A stretch of DNA of 64,000 nucleotides from Microbacterium sp. p3-SID336 (GTDB taxonomy: Bacteria > Actinomycetota > Actinomycetes > Actinomycetales > Microbacteriaceae), in assembly GCF_025143365.1 (NCBI RefSeq), contig NZ_JALXPE010000009.1, positions 15,340 to 79,339 on the forward strand, written 5' to 3'. The translations under genes were made by a program, and so were the position numbers. Below are positions 25,736-34,193 of this stretch, in pieces. Within the stretch, counting starts at the first letter, position 1. The number at the start of each line of letters is the position of its first letter. The notes beneath the pieces are model-generated. The model worked only from the letters and a program-made list of their open reading frames with translations. It made no database searches and was not told where the DNA came from.

Positions 25736-27367
25736 TCAGGAGGCCAGGGACGCTCCGGGGATCGCGGCCAGCAGCTCCCGCGTGTACGGGTGCTGCGGCG
25801 CGTCGAAGATGCGCTCGGGGGTCCCGCTCTCGACCACGACCCCGCGCTGCATCACGTGCACCTCGTCCGAGATCATGCGGACGACGGCGAGGTCGTGGCT
25901 GATGAACAGGTAGCTCAGGCCCAGGCGCTTCTGCAGGTCGGCGAGCAGGTCGAGGATCTGCGCCTGCACCAGGACGTCGAGCGCCGACACGGCCTCGTCC
26001 AGCACGACGAGCTCCGGCTCCAGTGCCAGGGCCCTCGCGATCGCCACGCGCTGCCGCTGGCCGCCGGAGAGCTCGTGCGGCAGCCGCTCGGCCATCGCGG
26101 CGGGGAGCGCGACCTGCTCCAGCAGCTCCAGGACCCGGGCGTGCCGTGAAGCCGTGGTGCCGATACGGTGCACGCGCAGCGGCTCGGCGATCGACTGCTC
26201 CACGGTGTACCGCGGGTCGAGCGAGGCGTACGGGTTCTGGAACACCGGCTGCACGCGGCGGCGCAGCGCGAACAGCTCCTTGCGGCGGAGGGACGTCAGG
26301 TCGAGGCCGTCGAAGAGGATGGAGCCCGAGGTCGCGTCCTCCAGCCCGAGCACCATGTTCGCAGTCGTGGACTTGCCCGACCCCGACTCCCCCACGATCG
26401 ACACGGTCGTGCCGCGGCGGATCTCGAAGCTCACGCCGTCGACCGCCGTGAACGTCTGCGGCTCGCCCGCCTTGGCGCCCCGCAGCGGGAACTCCTTGCG
26501 CAGATCGCGGATCTCCACGAAGGGCACGGCATCGCTCGAGGTCGTGCGCTGCGGCAGGGCGTCACGACGCGAGGCGAGGCTCGGCGCGGCGGCCAGCAGC
26601 TGCTTCGTGTACTCGTGCTGCGGGTCGCCGAGCACCTGGGCGGACGTGCCCTCCTCGACCACGCGACCGCGGAACATGACCACGATCCGGTCGGCGCGCT
26701 CGGCCGCCAGCGCCAGGTCGTGCGTGATGAGGAAGACCGCTGTGCCCAGTTCGTCCGTGAGCTGGTCGAGCTGGTCGAGGATGCGGCGCTGCACCGTGAC
26801 GTCGAGCGCCGAGGTGGGCTCGTCGGCGATGAGCAGCCGCGGCTTGCACGCCAGGCCCATCGCGATCAGCACGCGCTGTCGCATGCCGCCCGAGAACTCG
26901 TGCGGATACTGCTTCGCGCGCTGGGCGGCGTCGGGGATCCCCACCATCTCCAGCAGCTCGACCACCCGGGCCCTCGTGGCGTCGCCGCTCGTCTGGCCGT
27001 GCACCTCCAGCGCCTCGCCGATCTGCTCGCCCACGCGCATCAGCGGGTTGAGGTTCGACATCGGGTCCTGCGGGACGAGGCCGATGCCGGCGCCGCGCAG
27101 GGAGATCATCCGGCTCTCCGGCAGCGCCGTCAGGTCCTGCCCGTCGAAGCGGATCGTCCCGGCCGTGATGACGCCGTTCTCCGGCAGCAGGCGGTTGACG
27201 GCCGCGGCTGTCGTGGACTTGCCGGACCCCGACTCTCCGACGACGGCGACGGTCTCGCCTGCGGCGATGTCGATACTGACGTCGCGGACGGCGGTGACCA
27301 GCTCGGAGCCGGTCCGGAAGGCGACGGCGAGGCCGTCGATGCTCAGCACGGGCGCGGGGGTGCTCAT
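25736..27367 (-). CDS. Peptide ABC transporter, fused double ATPase (DppD-DppF type)
   Basis: A 543-residue protein with two complete oligopeptide-type ATPase domains. The first has GESGSGKST (about residue 41), SGGMRQRVLIAMGLACKPRLL and LLIADEPTSALDVT. The second has GESGSGKSTTANM, SGGQRQRVAIARALALEPEL and LVVLDEAVSALDV, where the Walker B Pro is Ala. Both include the C-terminal oligopeptide extension with HEYT/HPYTRELL. It powers the importer formed by the permeases at 30558-32413. It overlaps the serine hydrolase gene by 4 bases and ends the operon. The importer probably carries muropeptides, judging from murQ and anmK in the same unit. Confidence 0.92.
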   Translation of the reverse strand: MSTPAPVLSIDGLAVAFRTGSELVTAVRDVSIDIAAGETVAVVGESGSGKSTTAAAVNRLLPENGVITAGTIRFDGQDLTALPESRMISLRGAGIGLVPQDPMSNLNPLMRVGEQIGEALEVHGQTSGDATRARVVELLEMVGIPDAAQRAKQYPHEFSGGMRQRVLIAMGLACKPRLLIADEPTSALDVTVQRRILDQLDQLTDELGTAVFLITHDLALAAERADRIVVMFRGRVVEEGTSAQVLGDPQHEYTKQLLAAAPSLASRRDALPQRTTSSDAVPFVEIRDLRKEFPLRGAKAGEPQTFTAVDGVSFEIRRGTTVSIVGESGSGKSTTANMVLGLEDATSGSILFDGLDLTSLRRKELFALRRRVQPVFQNPYASLDPRYTVEQSIAEPLRVHRIGTTASRHARVLELLEQVALPAAMAERLPHELSGGQRQRVAIARALALEPELVVLDEAVSALDVLVQAQILDLLADLQKRLGLSYLFISHDLAVVRMISDEVHVMQRGVVVESGTPERIFDAPQHPYTRELLAAIPGASLAS

Positions 27368-28443
27368 GGGGTACTCGTTTCTGCGTCGTTCAGCAGGGAG
27401 GGCAGCGTCGTGCGCCACAGGGTCTCGGTCGGGGCGATCTCGGCCGCGAACAGCCGGGTGCTCAGCAGCACCGCGGCGATGCCGGCACCCGGGACGAACC
27501 CCAGCGCGCAGCCGGTGTAGCCGGGGTGCCACAGCATCCGCGTCGGCCGCCCGTGCACGGCGACCGTGTCGCTGCGCCAGCCCAGCGCCTGTCCGGCGTC
27601 CGGGCCGTCGCGGAACAACTCGGCCACCGCATCGGGGTGCCACAGGTCGGTGTGCTGCTCGGCATCGGCGAGCGCGGCGCCGAGGGTGAGCAGGTCGTCG
27701 GCCGTGCCGAACAGCCCGGCGTGGCCGGACACGCCGCCGAGCGCGTGGAAGCAGTTGCCGTCGTTCACGGCGCCGCTGATCTCCTGCTCCCGCCACGGGA
27801 AGTGCCGGCGCGCGGTGAGGACCGGGTACGGCTCGCCCGTGGCCACCATGCGGCGCTCGGCCGCATCGCCGATTCCGGAGGATGCCACGGGCGCGCCGAC
27901 CGGACCGTAGCCGGTGTGGTCCAGGCCGAGCGGTGCGGTCACGAGCTCCCGCACGGCGGCGTCGAGCGAGAGCCCGGAGATGGCTTCGATGATGCGGCCG
28001 AGGAGCATGAACCCGAGGTCGGAGTAGTGCCGTCCCTCGTCGAGGCCGTAGCGCAGGGGCAGCGCGTCCGCCGCGGCGGCGGCATCGGTGTGCGTGCCGT
28101 CGAGGTACAGCGGCTGCCACTCCCAGAGCCCGGCGCGATGCAGCAGCAGGTGCCGCACGGTGGTGTCGGGCGCGCACGAGGTGTCGGGCACGAAGCGCGA
28201 CACCGGGTCGTCGAACCTCAGGTCTCCGCGGCTCACCAGCCCCAGGATCGCCGTGGTGGTCCCGGCGACCTTCGACACCGAGGCCAGGTCGAACGCGGTG
28301 TCCCGCGTGACCGGGGTGCCCGCGAGGTCCGCAAGACCTCCGACCGCGACATCCCGTCCGGTGGGCGTGACCACTCCGGCGACCGCGGCACGGGGCGCCG
28401 CAGGCCCGGCGAGGACCGCCGCGACCGCGTCCGCCGCGCTCAT
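27364..28443 (-). CDS. Beta-lactamase-related serine hydrolase (class C/EstB fold)
   Basis: A 359-residue serine hydrolase. SxxK is S55-V-S-K58 in FDLASVSKVAG. The Tyr motif reads YSD in HYSDLGFMLLGRIIEAISG, and a C-terminal HPGYTG replaces KTG. This is the penicillin-binding-protein-like family that includes DD-peptidases and esterases. No signal peptide is visible, so it should be cytosolic. Lying between anmK and the ATPase gene, it may trim peptides from imported muropeptides, an inference from context. Start ATG 28443; the frame open upstream is antisense noise. Confidence 0.88.
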   Translation of the reverse strand: MSAADAVAAVLAGPAAPRAAVAGVVTPTGRDVAVGGLADLAGTPVTRDTAFDLASVSKVAGTTTAILGLVSRGDLRFDDPVSRFVPDTSCAPDTTVRHLLLHRAGLWEWQPLYLDGTHTDAAAAADALPLRYGLDEGRHYSDLGFMLLGRIIEAISGLSLDAAVRELVTAPLGLDHTGYGPVGAPVASSGIGDAAERRMVATGEPYPVLTARRHFPWREQEISGAVNDGNCFHALGGVSGHAGLFGTADDLLTLGAALADAEQHTDLWHPDAVAELFRDGPDAGQALGWRSDTVAVHGRPTRMLWHPGYTGCALGFVPGAGIAAVLLSTRLFAAEIAPTETLWRTTLPSLLNDAETSTP

Positions 28444-28465
28444 GAGCTGCTCCCGCGTCGACCGG

Positions 28466-29656
28466 TCACGATGCCGCCGCCTCCGTGAGCATGAGCGAGT
28501 CGATCGCGGCGACCGGCTCCGGCATCTGCAGCGGGCCGGCACCGGGGGTGATCGTGCCGAGGATGCGCGGCTCGCGCGCGCCCGTCCCACCCGGAACGAT
28601 CGCAGGCACCCCGTGCATGGTCGCCCAGCCGATGAGCGCCAGCAGGATGGCCTCCTTGCTGTCGGCCGGGGCGCCCAGCTCGTCCGCCAGCACGACCTCG
28701 GTCGCGGGGAGCGCCGCGCGCAGCCCGTCGAGGATCAGCGGGTTGCGGCAGCCGCCGCCCGACACCGCGAGGAATCCGATGCCCGCGGCCTCGACGTCGC
28801 GCGCGACCGTGCGCTCGGTGAGCTCGGTGAGGGTGCGCACGACGTCGGCGACCGGGATCTCGCGACCCTGAGCGGCCAGGTGCTCGTGCACGTAGGCCAG
28901 GTGGAAGTGCTCCTTGCCCGTGCTCTTGGGCGGGGTGAGCGCGTAATACGGGTCGGCGAGCAGGGCCGTCAGCAGCGCCTCGTCCACGCGGCCGGTGCGG
29001 GCGATCGCCGCGTCGTCGTCGTAGCCCAACGGATTCAGCCCGTGCTCCACGATCACCGCGTCGACCAGGGCGTTCGCGGGGCCGATGTCGTAGGCGACGA
29101 GTCCGTCCTGGCGCACGACGGTCATGTTCGAGATGCCGCCGAGGTTCAGCGCGGCGGACACACCGGCGCGGCCGCGCAGCAGCAGTTCGTCGAGGAACGA
29201 CACGAGCGGAGCGCCGTGGCCGCCGACCGTGATGTCACGGATGCGGATGTCGGACACGACGGGAACCCCGACCTGCTCGGCGATCCACGCGGGCTGCCCG
29301 ATTTGCAGGGTGCCGAGCGCGTGCGCGCCGTCGACCCAGTGGTAGACGGTCTGCCCGTGCGAGCACACCGCATCGACCCCGCCGACCGCGGACGCCAGAT
29401 CCGCCGCGACCTGCGCGAACGCCTGGCCGATGAGGGTGTCCAGCTCCGCGACCTCGGCGAGCGTCGTCTGCGCCGGGGGCAGCGCCGCGATCAGCCGCGC
29501 CCGCAGCTCCGGAGCGTACGGCACGCTGGTGGCCGCGACGACGGTGCCGTGCAGGTCCACACCGTGATCGGTGAAGCCCCCGCGGGTGGCGAAGTCGACC
29601 ACGGCCGCGTCGATCCCGTCGTGCGAGGTGCCGGAGATCAGTCCCAGGACGCGCAT
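28466..29656 (-). CDS. anmK: Anhydro-N-acetylmuramic acid kinase
   Basis: A 396-residue kinase that opens and phosphorylates 1,6-anhydro-MurNAc to MurNAc-6-phosphate. The phosphate-binding motif VLGLISGTSHDGID is at residues 3-16, with VDAVCSHGQTVYHW, NLGGISNMTVV, YDIGPANALVDAV and SGGGCRNPLIL following in family order. Start ATG 29656 shares one base with the murQ stop (TGATG), so the two are translationally coupled. AnmK only makes sense where anhydro-muropeptides are available, from lytic transglycosylases of this cell or of others. Confidence 0.96.
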   Translation of the reverse strand: MRVLGLISGTSHDGIDAAVVDFATRGGFTDHGVDLHGTVVAATSVPYAPELRARLIAALPPAQTTLAEVAELDTLIGQAFAQVAADLASAVGGVDAVCSHGQTVYHWVDGAHALGTLQIGQPAWIAEQVGVPVVSDIRIRDITVGGHGAPLVSFLDELLLRGRAGVSAALNLGGISNMTVVRQDGLVAYDIGPANALVDAVIVEHGLNPLGYDDDAAIARTGRVDEALLTALLADPYYALTPPKSTGKEHFHLAYVHEHLAAQGREIPVADVVRTLTELTERTVARDVEAAGIGFLAVSGGGCRNPLILDGLRAALPATEVVLADELGAPADSKEAILLALIGWATMHGVPAIVPGGTGAREPRILGTITPGAGPLQMPEPVAAIDSLMLTEAAAS

Positions 29657-30561
29657 CAGTTCTCCTCCAGTGCGGTGCGCAGCCGGCCGGCGGCGGCGGC
29701 GAGTCGTGCGGTGGCCGCGGCGAGGTCGTCCCCGCGGCGGATCATGACGGACGCGACCTTCACGTCCCACGCGGCCTCTTCGAGCGCCGCCGTCGCGGTG
29801 TCCCGGTCGACCTCGGCGATGGTGCGCACCATCCGGATCGCCCGTTCGCGCAGCTTGTGGTTCGTGGCCTTCACGTCGACCATCAGGTTGCCGTAGGCCT
29901 TGCCGTTCCGGACCATCGCGATGGTGGAGAACATGTTGAGCACGAGCTTCTGCGCGGTCCCCGACTTCAGGCGGGTGGAACCGGACAGCACCTCGGGGCC
30001 GACCTCGACCTCGATGCCGTGCGCGGCGGCGGCGCTCAGCGGGGTGTCGGCGTTGCACGACAGCCCGACGGTCAGCGCGCCGCGCTCGCCCGCCTTCCGC
30101 ACGGCCGCCACGACGTAGGGCGTGCGGCCGCTGGAGGCGATGCCGATCACGGTGTCGAGCGGGCCGATGTCGGCGGCGTCGATCGCGGCGGCGCCGGCCT
30201 CCGCGTCGTCCTCGGCGCCCTCGACCGGGTTGACGATGGCCCCGGGGCCGCCCGCCATGATCGCGAACACCAGCTCGGGCGGCGTGCTGAAGGTGGGCGG
30301 GCACTCGGACGCGTCGAGCACGCCGATGCGGCCGGGAGTGCCGGCACCGACGTAGACCAGCCGCCCGCCCTGGGCCATCCGCTCCGCGGCGGCTTCGATC
30401 GCGGGGACGATCTGCGGGAGCGCGCGCTGGACGGCGGCGGGCACCGTGGCGTCCGCGTCGTTCATGGTCTGCGCGAGCTCCGCCACGCTCATCTGATCGA
30501 GCCGGGCGTAGCGGGGGTCGCTCGCCTCGGTGGCCAGGGCGCCGAGATCCTCCGCGGTCAT
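29656..30561 (-). CDS. murQ: N-acetylmuramic acid 6-phosphate etherase
   Basis: A 301-residue SIS-domain lyase that cleaves the lactyl ether of MurNAc-6-phosphate to GlcNAc-6-phosphate and D-lactate. GRLVYVGAGTPGRIGVLDASECPPTF (described here by position, about 67-92) carries the catalytic Glu; the usual GTSGR reads GTPGR. GIASSGRTPYV, LSGSTRLKSGTAQKL and KAYGNLMVDVKATNHKL are further family marks. Its 5' end overlaps the permease stop by 4 bases and its 3' end overlaps anmK, so the sugar enzymes are embedded in the transporter operon. Confidence 0.96.
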   Translation of the reverse strand: MTAEDLGALATEASDPRYARLDQMSVAELAQTMNDADATVPAAVQRALPQIVPAIEAAAERMAQGGRLVYVGAGTPGRIGVLDASECPPTFSTPPELVFAIMAGGPGAIVNPVEGAEDDAEAGAAAIDAADIGPLDTVIGIASSGRTPYVVAAVRKAGERGALTVGLSCNADTPLSAAAAHGIEVEVGPEVLSGSTRLKSGTAQKLVLNMFSTIAMVRNGKAYGNLMVDVKATNHKLRERAIRMVRTIAEVDRDTATAALEEAAWDVKVASVMIRRGDDLAAATARLAAAAGRLRTALEEN

Positions 30562-31445
30562 CGCTTTCCCCTGTTCCGCGGATCGAGGCTGTCCCGCAGT
30601 CCGTCGCCGAGCAGGTTGAGTCCCACGACGAGCAGCACCACGATCACGCCGGGCGCGATCATCGTCCAGGGCGCGATGGTCACGAGGGTGCGCGCCTCGA
30701 AGATCATGGAGCCGAGCGACGGTGCGGGCGGCGGAGTGCCCAGCCCGAGGAAGCTCAGCGACGCCTCGGTCAGCACCGCCCACGACAGCGACAGCGTGAC
30801 CTGCACGATGATGATCGACGTGATGTTGGGCAGCACGTGCCGGAACATGGTGGCCATGCGCGCCTGACCGGTGCTCTTCGCGGCCTTGACGTACTCGACC
30901 TCGCGCAGCGACAGCACGGGCCCGCGGGTGACGCGGATGAAGATCGGCACGTACACGATCGCGATGGCGACCGCGATCGTGAACCAGTTGCGGTCGAAGA
31001 CCGAGGCGAGCGACAGCGCGAGCAGCAGCGGCGGGAACGCGAAGAGCACGTTCGTCACAGCCGTGATCGCCCCGTCGGAGATGCCGCGGTAGAACCCGGC
31101 GATGAGGCCGCACACCGTGCCGACCACGGTCGCGAAGGCGACGGCGACGACGGAGATCAGGGCGGAGTTGGCGACGCCTGCGGCGACACGGGAGAAGACG
31201 TCGCGGCCGAACTGGTCGGTGCCGAACCAGTGCACGCCCGACGGCGGCTGCAGGCGCGACGGCGGGTCCTGCGCGAGCGGGTCGAACGGCAGCAGCCCGA
31301 ACGCGGAGACGAGGCTGAGCACGCCGAGCAGGATCACGATGATGAGTCCCGCGAGCCCGCTGCGGCTGCGCAGCAGGAGACGCACGCGCTCCATGGTGCG
31401 CCCGCCGCCGGGGGCGAGGGCCGGGGTCTGAGAGATGTCGGTCAT
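30558..31445 (-). CDS. Peptide ABC transporter permease (DppC type)
   Basis: A 295-residue inner-membrane permease. An N-terminal membrane segment (SGLAGLIIVILLGVLSLVSAF) is followed by the HWFGTDQFGRDVFSRV motif of DppC/OppC proteins and five further segments, with the ATPase-coupling EAA loop at EYVKAAKSTGQARMATMFRHVLPN. It pairs with the DppB-type permease upstream, which it overlaps by 4 bases (ATGA), and overlaps murQ downstream by 4 bases. Confidence 0.94.
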   Translation of the reverse strand: MTDISQTPALAPGGGRTMERVRLLLRSRSGLAGLIIVILLGVLSLVSAFGLLPFDPLAQDPPSRLQPPSGVHWFGTDQFGRDVFSRVAAGVANSALISVVAVAFATVVGTVCGLIAGFYRGISDGAITAVTNVLFAFPPLLLALSLASVFDRNWFTIAVAIAIVYVPIFIRVTRGPVLSLREVEYVKAAKSTGQARMATMFRHVLPNITSIIIVQVTLSLSWAVLTEASLSFLGLGTPPPAPSLGSMIFEARTLVTIAPWTMIAPGVIVVLLVVGLNLLGDGLRDSLDPRNRGKR

Positions 31446-32413
31446 GCGGCACGCACCCGGGGGTCGATGACCCGGTACAGCAGGTCGGTGAGCAGGTTGA
31501 CGATGACGAAGGCGAGCGCGATCACGAGGACGGTGCTCTGCACGAGCGCGTACTCCTTCTGCTGGATGCCGAGCAGCACCTGCCGTCCGATGCCGGGCAG
31601 CGAGAAGATCTGCTCCACCACCACGGCCCCGCCCAGCAGGTAGCCGAACTGGAGCCCGGTCATGGTGACGATCGGGACGAGCGCGTTGCCGAGCACGTGG
31701 CGCACCTGGAGGCGGCGCGGCGGCACGCCCTTCGCCTTCGCGGTGCGGATGAAGTCGTTCGCGCGGATCTCGAGCACGGCCGTGCGGGTCGTCCGCATGA
31801 TGGGCGCGGCGATGCCGAAGCCCAGCACGATCGACGGCAGCAGCATCTGCTGCAGGTTCAGCAGCGGGTCGTCGAACAGCCGCGCGTACCCCTGGCCGTT
31901 GGGGTTGAAGCCGAGCGACTGGGCGAGGATCGCCAGCAGCGCGGTACCGAGCAGGAACGCGGGGATGGAGAGCCCGGCGAGCCCGACGACCTGGCCGACG
32001 CCGTCGCGGAAGGAGTCCGGCTTGGAGGCCGACAGCATGCCCAGCGGGATGCCGATCGCCAGCGCGATGAGGATCGACAGGATCGCGAGCTCGAACGTGA
32101 CCGGCAGCGCGGCGGCGGTGAGCTCGAGCACGCTGGTCTGGGCGCGGGAGGAGAAGCCGAGGTTGCCGGTGAAGATGTTGCCCAGCCAGGAGAAGAACTG
32201 CACGAACAGCGGCTGGTCGAGGCCGTAGTAGGCCTCCAGCGCCTCGCGCTGAGCGGGCGTGAGCGCGGCGGCCTCGGTGCCGAGCCCGGAGCTGATCTGG
32301 TCGCCGGGGATGGCGCGCAGCATCAGGAAGACGAAGACGGCGACGCCGAAGAGGGTGCCGAGGGCTGCGAGGATGCGTCGCAGCACGCTGTTGCGGAGAA
32401 GCTGTCTGAACAT
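31442..32413 (-). CDS. Peptide ABC transporter permease (DppB type)
   Basis: A 323-residue inner-membrane permease with an N-terminal segment (LAALGTLFGVAVFVFLMLRAIPGD), five core segments, and an EAA-type loop at NDFIRTAKAKGVPPRRLQVRHVLGNALVP. LPGIGRQVLLGIQQKEY is the typical DppB C-terminal signature. It starts 65 bases after the binding-protein gene, separated from it by a strong hairpin (32443-32473), and overlaps the DppC-type permease. Confidence 0.94.
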   Translation of the reverse strand: MFRQLLRNSVLRRILAALGTLFGVAVFVFLMLRAIPGDQISSGLGTEAAALTPAQREALEAYYGLDQPLFVQFFSWLGNIFTGNLGFSSRAQTSVLELTAAALPVTFELAILSILIALAIGIPLGMLSASKPDSFRDGVGQVVGLAGLSIPAFLLGTALLAILAQSLGFNPNGQGYARLFDDPLLNLQQMLLPSIVLGFGIAAPIMRTTRTAVLEIRANDFIRTAKAKGVPPRRLQVRHVLGNALVPIVTMTGLQFGYLLGGAVVVEQIFSLPGIGRQVLLGIQQKEYALVQSTVLVIALAFVIVNLLTDLLYRVIDPRVRAA

Positions 32414-32442
32414 GCCGGGGAGGGGTGCCTGTCGTCGGGGTC

Positions 32443-32473
32443 CGAGGGGGCGCGGAGCAGCCGCGCCCCCTCG
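32443..32473 (-). terminator. Intra-operon hairpin after the binding-protein gene
   Basis: CGAGGGGGCGCGG (32443-32455) and CCGCGCCCCCTCG (32461-32473) form a perfect 13-base stem with loop AGCAG, directly after the solute-binding gene stop. Such hairpins between a binding protein and its permeases usually protect or partly terminate the message, so the binding protein is made in excess. Confidence 0.8.
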
Positions 32474-32478
32474 ATCCG

Positions 32479-34029
32479 CTACTTGATGGAGGTGGTGCGC
32501 AGGTACTGCAGCGAGCCGTTCGCCATCGGGGTGAAGCCGTCCACGCTCGTGGCCGTGGCGGTGTAGGTGTAGCTGGTGAACAGCCAGATCCACGCCGCGT
32601 TGTCCTCGAGGTTCTCCGAGATCTCGGCGTAGATCTTCTTGCGCTCGTCGGCGTCGGCGGTCTGGCGCCCCTCGGCGAACAGCGCGTCGAGCTCCGGCGA
32701 GGAGTAGCCCGCGACCTGGTTCAGGTTGCCGGTGCTCGTGAAGTAGCGGCCGTACATGCCGTCGGGGTCGGGACGACCGCCGTTCAGGGCTACCGCGGCG
32801 TCGAAGTCGGCGGCGATCCAGCGGTCGACGAAGGCTCCGGACTCGAGCACCTCGAGCTCCAGCGTGATGCCGGCGTCGGCGAGCTGCGCCTTGAGGTTCT
32901 GCGCCTCGTTGACGGAGGTGGCGTACTCGCCCTGCGACACGATCGTGTTGATGGTGACGCCGTCCTCCTTGCCTGCCTTCTTCAGGTACTCCTCGGCCTT
33001 GTCGAGGTCGCGCTCCGGGCACGGCCGGGCGTCGGGGTCCGACTTGTAGGCGGGAGAGGTGATCGGGCCGGTGACCTCGCCCTCGCCGAGCGCGGCGGTG
33101 TCGAGCACCTCCTGGCGGTCGATCGCGCACTGGATCGCGAGGCGCACGTTCACATCGGCCAGGTCGCCGCGCGTGGCGTTGAGCTGCAGCGCGTGATAGC
33201 TGAGCTGCGGGGTCGTGGCGACCTCGACGTTGGCGCCCTCGGCGGTCTGTGCGACCAGCGGGTCGTCGAACACGGCGAGCTGCACGTTGCCGGACTGCAT
33301 GGCGGAGACGATGGACGACTCGTCGGGGATCACGCGGAACTCGACCGTGTCGAGCAGCGCGGTGTCGCCCCAGTACTCGTCGTTCTTGGCGAGCGTGAGC
33401 GACTGGCTGGGCGTGCGGTCCTCCAGGATGAAGGGGCCGGTGCCGTTCGGGGTGCCGTTCAGCGCCTCCTCGGTGTCGTCCGAGGACAGCATCGCCATGT
33501 TGATCACGGCGAGGTTCGCGGGCAGCGCGGCATCGGGCGCGCTGAGGGTGACGGTGACGGTCGTGGGGTCCGTGGCCTCGACGGCGGCGACCGATGCGAG
33601 GGAGCTGCGGGCGACGGCCGCGGTGGCCTCGGCGGCGATCGCGTCGAGGGAGTACTTCACGTCGGCGGAGTCGAACGCGCTGCCGTCCGCGAAGGTCACG
33701 CCCTCACGCAGGTGGAAGGTGACGGTCAGCCCGTCCTCCGAGACGTCCCACGACTCGGCGAGCCCTGGCACGACGTTCAGCTCCTCGTCGAACTCGGTCA
33801 GGGTCCCGTACAGGTTCTGCAGCACGTTCACGGCCTGGAACTGCGTGGCCTTCCACGGGAACAGGGTGTCCGGGTCGCTGGTGACGCCGATCACGAGGTC
33901 GCCGCCCGCGCTCGCGCCCTCGGAGGGCGAGGGGGTGGACGCCGGCGCGGAACACCCGGTGATGACGAGCGCCATCGCGACGCCCGCGGCGGAGAGAGCG
34001 CCGAATGACGCCCGCCGTACTGTGCTCAT
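32479..34029 (-). CDS. Peptide-type ABC solute-binding lipoprotein
   Basis: A 516-residue SBP family 5 protein. The N-terminus RRASFGALSAAGVAMALVIT runs to the lipobox VITGC, with Cys26 as the lipid anchor, then an Ser/Pro/Glu-rich tether. LTEFDEELNVVPGLAESWDVSEDGLTVTFHLREGVTFADGSAF (about 80-122, described by position) is the family 5 signature. It is the first gene of the murQ/anmK operon and should capture the ligand, probably a muropeptide, at the cell surface. SD-like CAGGAGG lies upstream of the ATG at 34029. Confidence 0.95.
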   Translation of the reverse strand: MSTVRRASFGALSAAGVAMALVITGCSAPASTPSPSEGASAGGDLVIGVTSDPDTLFPWKATQFQAVNVLQNLYGTLTEFDEELNVVPGLAESWDVSEDGLTVTFHLREGVTFADGSAFDSADVKYSLDAIAAEATAAVARSSLASVAAVEATDPTTVTVTLSAPDAALPANLAVINMAMLSSDDTEEALNGTPNGTGPFILEDRTPSQSLTLAKNDEYWGDTALLDTVEFRVIPDESSIVSAMQSGNVQLAVFDDPLVAQTAEGANVEVATTPQLSYHALQLNATRGDLADVNVRLAIQCAIDRQEVLDTAALGEGEVTGPITSPAYKSDPDARPCPERDLDKAEEYLKKAGKEDGVTINTIVSQGEYATSVNEAQNLKAQLADAGITLELEVLESGAFVDRWIAADFDAAVALNGGRPDPDGMYGRYFTSTGNLNQVAGYSSPELDALFAEGRQTADADERKKIYAEISENLEDNAAWIWLFTSYTYTATATSVDGFTPMANGSLQYLRTTSIK

Positions 34030-34114
34030 GCTGATTCCTCCTGGCTGGGGACCGCGTCGTCCTGGCTGGGCTGAGGCGATGCTGCCTGCGTCCCGCGAAC
34101 ATCCTCGGTCTGGG

Positions 34115-34152
34115 TTGGTACCAAAAGTACACGAATGGCGCTGTTGGTGTAA
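34115..34152 (-). promoter_or_regulatory. Promoter and palindromic operator of the muropeptide operon
   Basis: On the minus strand, -35 TTACAC (34147-34152), a 17-base spacer and -10 TACTTT (34124-34129) precede TTGGTACCAA (34115-34124), a perfect 10-base palindrome at the expected start of transcription. It is the likely binding site for the divergent RpiR-type regulator. For the plus strand, TACTGT (34165-34170) is a candidate -10 of the regulator gene itself. Confidence 0.6.
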
Positions 34153-34193
34153 CGGAAGTTCCTCTACTGTTATGAACACCGAACGGAGAAGAC

